The notes beneath the pieces were generated by a model that saw nothing but the letters and a program-made list of their open reading frames with translations, was not told where the DNA came from and made no database searches. From Hyalella azteca (taxonomy: Eukaryota > Arthropoda > Malacostraca > Amphipoda > Hyalellidae): 64,000 bases of DNA. Position numbers and translations under genes: made by a program. Each line of letters begins with the position of its first letter. The first letter of the stretch is position 1. This document shows positions 44,400 to 56,783 of this stretch, one piece after another. The stretch lies in assembly GCF_000764305.2 (NCBI RefSeq), contig NW_025933058.1, positions 324,121-388,120 of the forward strand, read 5' to 3'.

Positions 44400-46122
44400 T
44401 GATGGCTGCCATGTAGGCGGGCCAGTCAGCTTTTTTAAAGTTGACATATGAGCGGGTGGCCCTGGGGGTCGGGTAGTCAACAGAGGAAGGAAGATGAATC
44501 AAGATGGGCAGGTGGTCTGAGTTGAGGGCAATTTGAGGAGTCCAGGAGGTGTTGAGAAGATGACCGCTGATGATGTCAAAGTCCGGTGAGGAGGGCGGGC
44601 TGTGGGAGAGGAGGCAGGTATGGGAGTCCTCATTGAGGTAGGCAAGGGAAGGACCAGCAACGAGGTCATCAACTATGGCTCCTCACGCTGAGGCTCTCTC
44701 GTCTTCCGTATGGGAGAACCAGGAAGGATGATGGGCGTTAAAATTGCCTACCGTAAAATGGGGTATCTTAGACTACTTTTTTTTAATAATGCCATTTTTT
44801 ACTAGCTAAATTAAACTTATATTGGAATGTGCAAAATACAGGTCTATACTCTAGGTTCACTCGCCATAAATTGCTGGCTCCTGCCTCTCATAGTTTTTAT
44901 GTAATTTAATAAAAAGTGATAGTCTTTGTCTTATCTTATCTCAGACTGGGTGGTAAAATCAATTATATTTTTTAGTGAAATAACTCAAAATAACTCAAGG
45001 TTTTGGTGAATTGTAGTAGAACTCTTCTAGTTACATATGCAAATGACAAATTTGAGGAAAGTGTCAGTTTGCAAATGGGGGGTGCCACCCCCGAATGGGG
45101 AACTTGGACCACCTAATGTCAGCCATGAAGGGGTAATATTGACCAGCCTGGAAATTAAGTTAAAATTACCATATATGACTCTGTAGAGTCTGAAACAAAG
45201 AAAAAATATTAATAGTTGTTTCAAACATGAAATATGTTATATGTGGTGATTTTAAATTAATTTCAAAGCCGGTCTATGTTACTTTGTCAGGGCTGACATT
45301 AGGTGGTCTAAGTTACCCCATTCGGGAGTGGTGCCCCCCATTTGCAAACTGACCCTTTCCTCAAATTTGTCACTTGCATATGTAACTAGAAGAGTTCTAC
45401 TATAATGCACCAAAACCTGGAGTTATTTTACCAAGGAATAAAAAAATTGGAGGGGATTCTACGACAGGCTTTAAATAATAGCTCTTTTTTTTTTTGGGTC
45501 ACATTTTTCATTTTTTAACCTATTAGATATGCATAATTTTTTTATCTTTCTGTTGTGTTACATAGCCTCAGTATTAGGTCTTTAATGCCCATTGACAAAA
45601 TTTTTCTATATCAAATAGTTTTTGAGTTTTGGGGGTTTTTATTAATAAAAACTGAATGCGGTCTAAGTTAACCCCGGGAGTCTGAGTTATCCCATTTTAC
45701 AGTACTATCAGACAGTTGCCCTGTATGGAGACATTGTCTGAAAAAATTTTGGGGAATATCCCGGGGGGCATTAGGAGGCTGGTGGAATGTAAACAATGAT
45801 GCAAAGAGGGGAGCCATTAATAGGGGTGGAGATTGCTAAGGCCTCCATGGTGGTGTCGCCGCGTAGGAGGGGAGAGATGTTTCGCCCGGTGTACGGGACA
45901 TCGTGGCCGATCAAGATGAGGAGACAGCCACCGTGATCTCCCAGGGGTCCCTGCCCTCCAGCGCGTATCTGGGGAAGGAGGGGGAGCGGTATGCAGCAGA
46001 TAGCTTGGTCTCTTGGAGAAAAGCAACAGCCATGTCGTTCTTGGCAAGGTACTGTGGAGGTACATGCCTGGTAGGCTGGCACTTGCCATTGTTTGTCTCC
46101 TTAATTTTGGTGGGATCAACAT
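44400..46122 (-). pseudogene. Endonuclease (APE/EEP-type) region of the non-LTR element, interrupted
   Basis: Motifs in order: AFLQETKLS (metal-binding Glu region), GNFNAHHPSWFSH (usual G-D-F-N-A-H-H), and NSDHLPILI (usual S-D-H). All are typical of exonuclease-endonuclease-phosphatase domains of non-LTR elements. Stops and frame changes occur between the blocks. The foldback element is inserted just before the GNFNAHH motif, splitting the domain. The Asp-to-Asn change at G-D/N-F-N adds a further lesion. Confidence 0.82.
44751..45702. mobile_element. 952-bp non-autonomous foldback/MITE element, TA target duplication
   Basis: Ends match inversely: C(C/T)GTAAAATGGG(G/A)TA(T/A)CT(T/C)AGAC. TA flanks both sides (44749-44750, 45703-45704). 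Removing the element and one TA restores an uninterrupted endonuclease-type reading (L-I-V-G-N-F-N), so the insertion point is exact. Inside is a second pair of long inverted arms (about 44994-45125 and 45289-45425), nearly identical, around a ~160-bp centre. No transposase is encoded. TA duplication suggests Tc1/mariner-type mobilisation. Confidence 0.9.
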
Positions 46123-46150
46123 GTCTGCTAGTTCTAGTCTATTGAAACTA

Positions 46151-48363
46151 CTTAAGATACTGGGAAATGAAGTTGGTTTCTTCTAATTTTTACTTGAAAA
46201 ATTAAAGCCAAGGATACATTGGTTTTTACAAAAGATCAATCAATATGCTTCTGGTACTGCTTGAGTTGGTTATAAATTAGGATCAATGGAGAATTTTTAG
46301 AGACATTGAGGAATGCAAGAAAATAGAAATAGGTAAGAAAGTGAACATTTCTAAGGAACATGGATGGATGCTTGGTTTGCTGAAGCTGTAACAAAAATTA
46401 ATATAACTATCAAGAAAAATTGAATGGCTGCATTGCAGAGCAAAATTTTTTTAGAAATACCAGGCAAGCATGCCTCAAAATACACAGCTCCACTAGCTCC
46501 TGAAGAATTAAATAAATGACTATGTAGAATGCTCTCAGCAACTTGAATTAAACTTATTAAAATGAATGTGAAATAAATGTAAAACTATTAAAAGTGGTCT
46601 GAAATTAACTGGATAAAAGATATGATCATATTTACACAATTAAGTTTCTAAGAGCAACAAAACATATACCTATTATCTGGTTAAAATTGACAGTGAAGTA
46701 TAACATAAATAATGTACAATTAATTGCCTAACTCGTTCATATCCTAACTATAAATTTTTAGCTCAACCCACCAGTTACAGTAAGCCTCTCTTCTACAGGG
46801 ATCAGTTAGTTACCTTCCATTCACCTTACGACTAATAACTATTCTGCATACAATTGAATATGATGCTGTAAAAACCAGCAAAGGAAGCAACATGGAAGCA
46901 TCCCATCCCTGGTAATAATGGAATGTATCTATCTTTCAAACTGCAACTAGACCGTTCCCAAAAATTTCAGTGCTGCAAGATTCCTTCTGATTAATTACAA
47001 ATTGCACAATTAGGCTGCAACATTCTAAATGTATCAGTTTTATCACTTAAAAGCCATGAGATTTCATAAGTAGGAAAATTCCAATCCTGGTATGGCCAAG
47101 TAGGGCTGAATAGCGGAATAAATTTTTCTGGTCTTAGGGTTCTATGACAGAATGTTTGTTAGGCAGGAGTGTCATGTAGCACTGATACTATTGTTGTGGT
47201 CCAAAAGAAATATCTACAATGCTGAGCAATAAATGTCTTGTATACCAATCAGTGTAAAATAAGCACAGCAGATCATCTTGTAAAACATGGTAAAAGTATT
47301 TAAGTTTATCAATTAACAAACACTGATGTGCTAAAATTTCTCTTACCATGACTTGTAATATCAATTTTTTTTATGCTTTGCCGCTGAGGTTGTACAGCTA
47401 TGAATGAATGAAGTGATGTTTGCTCAAATACTATAGTGTTAAACTTAAATAATGCTTTGAGTTCCTATTTATATTATCATTAAATTTAATGTCTGGATGA
47501 AAAAGCCAACACCTGAGTGCCTTATTCTTAGCATAAATGTTTTTTGAAATGAGAGAATCTGAGAAAGTTATTGGAGAATTTACTTCAATGTGACTAACAT
47601 AAAAACTGGTGTAATGCTATCTCATATATAATGGTTAAAGTTGGTTTTTGTGTGTATGCTTTTGTGCAGATGTAGAACATAACTGCTTCTAAAGCCACAA
47701 CTGGAGATTTCCTGCCATTTGATTCCAAAATGAAATATCTTGAATCTCAGCATGTGATGAAGCCATGAGATTTAAAATTTATTGAAAATAGGTCACTGTG
47801 AAGGTGTAATACATAAATAATTAGTTGGACTTTTTCAACCTTGAGTTGTGTTTGAAGCCTGTATTGTTTGTTTGTATGTATTGCAGTGTATTGTATACAT
47901 TGCATGAAAAGTATTGGACAAAATAACTTAATAGAGAATTGGTGCTGATACTATTCAATTGACTCATCTTAATAGTAGAGCCAAGGAAGGCTGTTAGGTA
48001 TGATTGAAATCCAACTGGGTATTTTTAAGTTCATATCTATTCCAAAACAAAAATTAAGTCAGAATTGCCATGCCCAAAATAAAAATTTTTTTACATTGAA
48101 TTCAATTCTGGCATCCTGCCATACTTGTTTTAAATCATTTTTATTTTTAAAGCCCATAGAACATTAGAATGTAAAGGTTAATTTTGAAATCATGCTGACT
48201 TGTCTTAGTTCACTCAGGAATTTTTCATGATTATCACGAGTTAATTATTTTGTTATTTTGGAAATCATCATCACACATGCAAAGCTAAATAAAATCTTGA
48301 AAGCACTATTTTCAGGAAAGGCAAGAATTTAATCCCAGAATAATAAGATTTGTTTGCTTTCAG
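46151..48363. other. ccnb3: AT-rich upstream region of cyclin B3
   Basis: No ORF. It should contain the promoter and at least one non-coding 5' exon, because the start codon follows an acceptor directly. Neither could be located by eye. Diverged pieces of dispersed repeats lie at 46930-47100 and 47690-47740. Confidence 0.45.
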
Positions 48364-51300
48364 ATGACTTCCCGTGGCAACATGCGGTCAACCCGCTCCT
48401 CAACCATCGGCCAAGCCACCATCAACAAGAACAAATCTCTTGCCATCCTGGGCTTCAATGGCAACAATGAGAATCTCCTGCGCCCTCCCCTGCCAAGCAA
48501 GACTGGCTTCACCAGAGGTAATATAATCTCATTTAATTTGTGATTATATTGTGATTGATTATATTATATTATAGACTTCACCAGAGGTAATATAATCTCA
48601 TTTAATTTGTGATTATATTGTGATTAATTATAGACGTGTGTGTAGCATGACAATGATTCTACTAATTAAAGATTGCTGCTAATTCATGTACATACTTGAA
48701 TCCTCTCAATGATTCCTTTTCACTTAAAATAATAATTTCACTTTAATAGGTATTAATGTTACCGTATATGAAGTAACAAGCTTGATGCTCATGAATGAGT
48801 TCATTGGTGTCAATTCTCTATTTGTATTTTAGTTCATTTTGTTTATTCATTGCCATTTTAACTGCTTGATTTTGATCACTTGCTTATGAATATTGTTTCT
48901 TGGCCTGTATAATGGGTAATCCTGGGTTGGCATCTTTGCAGTCAGGTTCTACCTATTTCTTTTTCAAGAGTTTGATCTATTGAATGTAAATATTAATCTT
49001 GTCTAATCTTGAGAAACTCTAATTTTCTTGCTTGCTGCTGGTACTAATCTTTTTCAGAGATGTTGTGTATTAATGAAAGTTTTTGTATTTAAAGTGTTCT
49101 GGTTATCAATATCATAACTAGGATCAATCTGAAATATGTTTTAGCAGCTGAATTATATATGAGCAAGGAAGCAAGTTATTTCTCTGCTCAGTCTAATGCT
49201 TGTCTTGTCCTCGCTACTTTTATATTGCCATCCCATAAATGTATATATCATAATCCATCGAGTAGCTTGAATAAATTCATAAATGATGCAGAAAAGCCAG
49301 AAATGCAATTGATTTTACTGCACATCCAAGGGAGTTGCGTGAAAGGAGGCTTATCACCTGTGTCCAAAACACTTGCCGCTACGTCACCAGTAAAATATTT
49401 ATGCATTTCCCCAGGTGGTGGACTGAAAGATGCTGGCAACAAACAATTCACATCAGTGGGTGTGAAGCGCAAGGCTGATACATCTATTGAGTCTGCAACT
49501 ACCAAGAAACGCTCTGTGCTTGGAGATGTAACAAATGTAAGCCATCACTTTTCATGCTCACAATTTTTTCTCTAAAAGTGTTGTTGATTTTTTTGTGTGC
49601 TTGTTGAGCAGTGATTTTGCTGTGTAAAGTTTCCTGTGAGCTTGTTTACTGGCGTGGGGAGAAATTAGACTTATTCAGTGAGTGAAATGGGTTGTCTTGA
49701 GTATTAAATTATTTTATACTTGATAAATTATAATTTTATTTGAGAATAAAATTATCCATAATGATACATTTCCTTCACTTGACACTAATTCAGCCTTATC
49801 TTGATTTTTTTATCAGGTGAAGATTTTTTTTAATTGCTGCTTAACATAAATGTATAATAAAAATGTGTGCTCATTTTTTTTGGTTAACCTACCCGGCATT
49901 GAATCTGCATACCAACTTAATTGTTTTAAGTTGATAATTTCCCAGCAGGCTATTGAGAAGACCATCAATCAAGGGCGAAAAGAAGTCCAAAAATTAGGTC
50001 TGCAGAAGAAGTCTCGTGTAGACTCGGCTCTGTGCAGACCAACTGCCAGTACACTGGCCAAACAAGTTACCCAAGTTCCTGCCAAATCTAAGGTGCCGTT
50101 TCTTTTACTACTTTATTCAATTTCATGAGCAGTTTTAGCTTCGTTTCTATACTACCTTGGCCTCTGACAGCCCCTCTTATATTCTGTGTGAAATGCCTTG
50201 AAATTTGACTGCATTATTCCTTGTGATTTCCATGAGGATTGCATTGGAAAACTTCTTGTCTCTTGACACTAAATCAAGTAAAGCACCTGATCTGTTTTTA
50301 ATAGAGCAAGGAGGTATTTTTCCTAACTGCATTTAAAATAATTTTCATCATATTTCACTCGTACCAAAGGTACAGCTTGATGCAAATGTTTAGGTTACTC
50401 ATCCTGCACCTAACTTCCAAGCTGCTGAATCTATCAAATATTTGAACAATACTTCAAACTTAGAGCTGTGCAAAGTCTTTTCGCGAGCATATCCCGAATG
50501 TCTCGCGTATCTGGAAATATCCTGGATAATTTTATACTTGGTGGGAGAATCGTGAGCTATGCTTGAGTTGGCCTGGATTTAAAAAGTTATATGTTATCAA
50601 ATACATTGTCTATTTGGTCTGAATTTTTATTGATGATTAATCAATATATGTCAAATTGTAAACAATACTCGCAGGTTTAGAAGACTTTGAGTTCATAAAT
50701 ATAAATAGAGGTATATTTTTTGTTACAGTTGAAATTTAATTTCATTTAAAACTTTTTGGCATTTTTTTTCTTAAAAAATTACAATAACTTGAGCAACATA
50801 AATTTTACGGATGGCAATCTCAATTTCCATGTGAAGGCAGGGTTGACCAATTGGTTATAGTAAATCTCTTTCTCTTGAGAGTGATATTTTCCTATTCTCA
50901 GACTCTTCCTCACACCATCGGCAAGCTTGCATCTGTGACATCCTTACCAAAAGCTCAAAATGTCGATGCCGCTGCCAAAATCCTGAAGAATGCAGCTGTA
51001 GTGAGGTCCGAGAGCTGCTCTTTGGCGAACGTGCAGAAATCTAAGTTGGATAGAGGAGGCAATGCACCCCTGGCTTCTGAAGAAGAGGACGAGCTCAGTG
51101 AAGGAGACTCGATGCCCTGCGCTGCTATTGAACAAAGACTCACTCTTGACTCGTCCAACTACGTCACTGCTTCTGAAGCCAGGTTTGTGTCTTCAGTGCT
51201 CCCGAATAAAAGTATCAAGACTCAAGTTGGTAGTTTCATATGCAATTTATTAAATCTTAATCGGATGGAAGTTTAAAGGCTATTTAGCTTTTCAAGCAAC

Positions 51301-54300
51301 TCGCATTTATTCATTGCATGCAACCCCAGACTCAAATAAGCTATTTTTTCCCCTAATGTTACTCTTACCTGTGTTGTCGGCAGTTCGTATGAACAGATGA
51401 GTAGTAATGTCAAAAAGAACAGAATTTTCTACTTTGAAATAGTAAGCTATCTTTCTGAATTTTTACACAATCCTGCTATGCAAATAAAATACGATCCTGC
51501 ATAGCTCAGTAATGGTTTAGTACTTTTTCTCATCTGAATTTTTTCGTTTATGGCTTGCGTGAAGTTGAAGTTTTTTTTCGTTGTTGTTCTGCAGCCCCAT
51601 TCGTTCAGCACGCTGTGCTGAAAGCGCCCTCACCTCAGTTGCTGAAGAAGACTTGTCAGAGGACTTCAGGAAAATTCCTGCTGGAGTTGTGGACTACGAC
51701 AAGGAGTGTGAAATGGATCCATTTGCGGTGGCTCTTTATGCTCACGATATTTTCCAGTACTACAAACAGAGAGAGGTGCGTTGGCTTCATGTTTACATCG
51801 GCAGTTCTTGAAAACATTTTCATGTAGTACCAGCTATACTGAGAGCTTAGTTCAAATAAGTTAAATGATGTCAGAGGCAATTATCTACTGCATTATTCTA
51901 TTAGTGTGCTGTATTGCATACCCCACAAATAAATTTTTTCTTACAATATTACTTAAGTATAAGTAAATTTAACGTTTCACAAAGTAAAAGACTTTGAGTA
52001 AATTGATCCCATCATTTTCAGAATATATTATTCTTAAATTGTCAGTGTCGGTATTGGCTTTCCCTTTCAAACAAGATTATTTTACTGTAGTGGTTACTAA
52101 ATGTAGGCCTTGTGATGGCTGTCATAGAGGGTAACCTATATATTTGTCAAAGTTAGTGCGTGTTTTTGAAGCCTGGTGCTATAAATCTATGGGGGCTAAT
52201 CGAGCGCGTTTACCTAAAAAATGTTGTTTCGGGATATTACCTGGACCTGAAATTTTATTTTTAATAAAATAATCATAAGGGCTAGCAAGGCAATAAGGGG
52301 AGGATGGAATCCAAATAGAATAGTAATTTTTAGACTAACACGTGTCAGTTTTTGGTTTTATGATTATAAATTGTATTCGGGATTACGGGATTCTCAAATT
52401 ATCTGGAATTATCCATCCCGGGCAGCGCGGTTTTGGATGCCCCGATTTGGAAATCTATCTAAATGACGGTACCTTGGATGACATGATATTTTAAATAGTG
52501 GGGATTATCCAACCTTGACAACGCACAGTTCATCAGCTAGTGAATGAAAGATGGAACCATCACTTCCGATCTCCAGCAAATAGAACAAATTTGACTAAAC
52601 AAATTTTTTGTTTCAGGCAAAGTTCCAGATCGATAAGTATCTCAGCAGGCAATCTCAGGTGACAGAATCCATGCGCTCAATTCTGGTCGACTGGATGGTT
52701 GAAGTGCAGGTGAGATCTGGATACAATTTAATTTTTCGCAATATTATGGCAATAATCGAGTAAGATATTGCAATCAATTAAGTATTCCACTTTTCCCTAT
52801 TATCATCAGCAGTATTGATTACTCAAATTGTCAATGAAATCCTAAATAATATCAATTTAAATTTATTATTAATTCAGGATGCCGGCCGATCTTAATTTCG
52901 ATTGTCGTTGTACAAGCAATTCCTTCATTTAAGTTGTAGTACCGGAGTAGATTATTGAAATAGAATATTTTAATATTTAATGCAGTTGCTCATTTTTCTG
53001 AAACTCCCGCACATTTACTTGTACCTTGATACTATTGTAAATCAGAGATTATAAAGTGCAATTCTGTACTTACCAGTCAAATGCAAGTGTACAATCTACT
53101 AATTTCTTATTCTTGACCAGTTTGAAGGCTTGAAACAAGACAGTTTGACCAACCTGCCTCCAGCCTTTCTTTTATTAGCTATTTTTGAACTGCCCTTTGC
53201 TCTTCAGCAAGGTAGAATTATCTATACACATTCTGATTGTCGGAATTGACTTGGAATGTTGAGTGGTTAAAAGTGTGGGCGTGATGTTGCTTGAGCTATT
53301 ACTGTTATTACTAGGATGCTGTTCAAGTTGTGGGTAGGTAGCTCTGCGAGTCTTGATTCGAGCCAAGGGCTTTGTGGCTCGTACTATTCTGGTATTATTG
53401 TTCATGGAGATGACTCAAATGGAATCCTTAAAATGGCGATAGTACCTACTCGCATTTATGACTCGTCCTTCTTCCTGCCAGGAATCATTTGAACTAAACC
53501 ACGAGACTTTGTATCTGGCTGTGAAGCTCGTCGACCTGCACCTCAGCAAGACAGTCATCTCGAGAGACCAGCTGCAGCTGGTGGGCTCCACGGCCCTATT
53601 CGTTGCCTGCAAATTTGACGTGAGTGTTGAATTGTATTTGTTTTTTACCTTTATGCAAAAGTGCAGTAAACTGTTGCTGAACTGATGAAGAGTTCTTAAT
53701 GCCATAACTGGTCTACATTTGAATAATACACTAGGGAAAAAATCCTATCAATTCCAATAAGCGTTGGATATATTGGAAGCTTCTAAGTTGTGTATATATG
53801 AAATGTATACACATGAATATAAGTGAAAGTGTGCACCGGGGTTTACCTCGTTTTTCAAAGTTCAATTGAGGCGGATCATGTGATATGACTCATGCAAGGC
53901 AACTCAAGTCATGCTAAGGCAATTCCTTTCCTAATTTGAAGTGTATCATCCACTGATATATAGACACTACATGCTGTCATATTGAATACGCCTCTAACAT
54001 TGCTCCATAATCTAAAGAACACATTTCAACGGGAAATTTTGGTTACAGTACAAGTATTGCAAATCAACAAATATCCTCAATTTTATGTTCGACATCATGT
54101 AGACGAATGAAGGTATCAAATATACATGAGGAAATTCAATCGTAGGAGAACAAGTCCTGGAATATATCAGATAAAAATTACATTTTGCGTTTGTGCTTTC
54201 TAAGGCTTTTTGTGAGTTTATGTATAATATTACGCGTATTCTAACAATGCCCGTTCACACAGGAACGGGTGTCTCCGTACGTAGACGACTTCCTGTACAT

Positions 54301-56783
54301 CTGCGATGACGCCTACAAGCGCAAAGAGCTGCTTGCCTACGAGATAAAGTTGCTCAAGAGCGTAGGCTACGATCTCGGCATCCCACTCTCGTATCGCTAC
54401 CTCAGGAGATATGCCAGAGTAAGGCAGTGAGATCAGACGTGATCTGCTTTAGATATAGACGAGATCTGCTCGAGAAATATAGACGAGAAATTTTAAAGTA
54501 CGTTTCGAGACTAGGCTAATTTAAATATATTTAACCAGTTATATAGCAGACTTATTGAAGATGAAAGCATGTAATGTTTTATGCTACGCTGGAGTGCTAC
54601 TATTTATTATGTATTAAAGAGTTTTCAAGGCCGGTTCTAATGTGATCTTGAAAATAATTTTTTTTTTGTGATAAAAAGCGCCTTGTTAGTTATTCTATTC
54701 TATGTGCCAGTTGAAGTATTGCCATGAATATTGAAAATTTCGAACATAGTTCCCTACGTGATCATTGCAGCTAAATAGTTTCTTCTGTTTCCGATTGCAT
54801 AAATAATTCTTCAAGTGCACGACGACGTAATCCATTTCTTGTTCAGTGCGCTAAGGTAAGCATGGAGCAGCTGACGCTGTCACGCTACATCCTGGAGCTG
54901 TCACTGATGGAGTACCAGCTGATAGACGCGTCTGACAGCGCCCTAGCAGCCGCAGCGCTGCTACTCGCGAGATACATCACTCAGCGCCGCGAGATGCCAG
55001 AACAAGACAAGAATGAACTTCCAGACATCATTTGGAACAAAACTTTGGAGCATTACTCCGGTTAGTTGCTACTCATGAATATTTCATCGTATTTATTCTT
55101 ATTCCGCTATTGTAGTGGCCTGCTGGCTTCAGGTGTAATTAATGATAGTCACCTCCTTTGAAATTACTTGTCTCTGGCCATTTCTGAATGCTAATGCATT
55201 TTACGATCGTTGGTTGTTAATCTATAATTTCAATCACAAGCAATTTTCTATAATAGCTGATAATTTTGTTTCCACAATTTTGTTTTCACGTTGTTACATC
55301 TCGAAAGTTGAACGTCACCAGTGTCGTCAGTCGAAAGTATTCATCTGACATGTATAATTATTTTTATACTAATATATCATGAACAACATCCTGCGGCCAT
55401 AACGAAAAATATCGAGGAATTAAGAGCTGCTGCAATAGATAGCGAAATTTGCAAAATGACTGCCTTATTAGTCGTTCGATGCCTTTCTGTATTAGCCATG
55501 TTCGTGTCAAGTAGGTACATAGGCGAAATACAGGCGGCAGCTTTGATTTCTTTTCTGGGTTCTGACGAAAGGCTACGCTTATAGATGACATTTCATGGTC
55601 AATTTATTGTCCTTAATGAATTAACATTGTTATTAGTAAGCATTTGTTGTTACAGGATTCAGAATGTCGGAGGTGTATCACCTGGCGCAAGTGCTCCACA
55701 CGATGCTCACTCAGCCTCCCAAGGAGCATCTGAAAACAGTCCGCAACAAATACAACCACGAGTGCGTATTTTTTTACACAATGATAGATTTAGTGCCTAT
55801 TCGGTGATACGATATAACTTGATGTTCTACATTTTGATGCATACTGAACTTAAGAGAGTATTGTACAACCATGAAATTTTGTTCGTTTTTAAATGGACAG
55901 GGTGATTCGCGGAAACTACCTGATTTGTAAGCTCAATAAAAAAAGAACTAGTGAAGACATCATTACAATATAAATTTTATTGAAAAATAAATAACCTGAA
56001 TTTTTGGTATCACTTAGTTTTGAAGATAACATCGGACAAATAACGGCCCCCATTGTCAATGCATTCAGTTAGTTGATTTTTGAAGTTCTGTTCCACTCGC
56101 AGAAGCTTATTGACGGGTATTTTGGCGATAGCTTGGCGTATGTTGTTCTTCAAATGTGGTTTGGTCCATTTGGACATTCATTGTAAACAATGGATGTAAA
56201 ATAACCTTGCGAAAAAACCATACTGAGCCAAAACGGGAGAACCCACGTAACAATCGATTTCCGATCAATAACCCGTCCTGAAGAACTAATATGCAACCGA
56301 GTTCGGAATGCTCCTTCAGTAGCGGTAATGGAAGTATGGAACGGACCTAAGAAAAGTACGCCTCGACAGCAAACGCACGCTGCACACTTGTCCAATGCAT
56401 AGTGGCAACTGACTACCTATGCGGGACACAAAATTTCACGACTTTGCCTTTCATACGAAATGCTCCTCGCCCTTTCCTGAAACAGCTTGCTGCTTGGCGC
56501 GAAATACTAAACAGGAAGTTTCTGTGATCACCCTGTATTTCGTGCTATACGTAATGAGTAGTAAACTTATTCAAGTGTAAAATGTATTGTTTCGGAACGG
56601 CTTGCGACAGGCTTTGGGCCCACTTTATGGAAATTTTCTCTTTTTTAGTAAAGATTTTCTATTTTTCAATTTTGTTATTGCATTTAATTTTTAGGTACAA
56701 TTTTTGTGATAATTGCTTATTATTTCTACAGGGTTTTCTACGAAGTGGCCAAAATTCCGGTTCCCGAAACATTGGACTTATAA
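48364..56783 (+). CDS. ccnb3: G2/mitotic-specific cyclin B3
   Basis: Eleven coding exons, all GT-AG with matching phases: 48364-48517, 49415-49536, 49949-50092, 50902-51182, 51595-51775, 52617-52709, 53482-53619, 54263-54418, 54847-55060, 55656-55761, 56732-56783 (TAA). Total 1641 nt, 546 aa. Cyclin B3 activates CDK1/CDK2 and acts in the nucleus in mitosis and meiosis. A destruction box, RSVLGDVTN (residues 84-92), precedes a Lys/Ser-rich linker. The first cyclin box starts near DPFAVALYAHDIFQYY, carries the B-type signature MRSILVDWMVEVQ (313-325) with its hydrophobic patch, then LYLAVKLVDLHLS and STALFVACKFD. The second box follows (RYILELSLMEY, DSALAAAALLLARY). The C-terminal EVFYEVAKIPVP is B3-like. 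ATG follows the acceptor (tttcag|ATG), so the 5' UTR is spliced. Length is within the invertebrate B3 range. A 12-nt microexon and a NAGNAG acceptor may add small variants. It lies tail-to-tail with DPH7. Confidence 0.97.
48507..48626 (+). repeat. 69-bp duplication across cyclin B3 exon 1 donor; possible 12-nt microexon
   Basis: The exon 1 end (cttcaccagag|gtaatataa) and about 40 bases of intron are repeated 69 bases downstream with one mismatch in about 55. In the second copy the sequence ACTTCACCAGAG (48575-48586) is preceded by an AG acceptor (attatattatag) and followed by the same donor. Spliced in, it adds 12 nt and inserts D-F-T-R with the frame kept. Whether the 57-nt intron and the 12-nt exon are used is unknown. 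Confidence 0.85.
55898..56535 (-). mobile_element. Internally deleted mariner-type transposon in cyclin B3 intron 10
   Basis: Terminal inverted repeats: left CAGGGTGATTCGCGGAAACT and the inverse of the right end (CAGGGTGATCACAGAAACTT). TA follows the right end; the left flank is GA, probably a mutated TA. The interior, read on the minus strand, joins an N-terminal helix-turn-helix part to the C-terminal end of a transposase, with the catalytic core missing. It is therefore a non-autonomous deletion derivative. It is antisense to cyclin B3. Confidence 0.88.
55998..56470 (-). pseudogene. Transposase remnant (N- and C-terminal parts only)
   Basis: The upstream part reads W-T-S-V-Q-R-A-F-A-V-E-A-Y-F and then GAFRTRLHIS, SGRVIDRKSIVTWV, the DNA-binding helix-turn-helix type (DUF4817-like) found in many arthropod mariner-group elements. 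The downstream part reads NNIRQAIAKIPVN, NFKNQLTECIDNGGRYLSDV, then a stop, typical of the transposase C-terminus. The region with the D,D,D/E catalytic residues is absent and the two parts are out of frame with stops. Confidence 0.8.

Larger units (their letters stand above)
42386..46150 (-). mobile_element. Degenerate non-LTR retrotransposon (Jockey/I-like)
   Basis: Read on the minus strand, an endonuclease region (about 46120-44400) precedes a reverse transcriptase region (about 43900-43000), the order of APE-type non-LTR elements. GC content is well above the surroundings. An AATAAA-like signal near 42390-42400 may mark the 3' end; no clear A-tail is visible. Stops and frameshifts break the element and a 952-bp DNA element interrupts it at 44751-45702. 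No long terminal repeats are present. The clade is a guess from the motifs. Confidence 0.82.
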
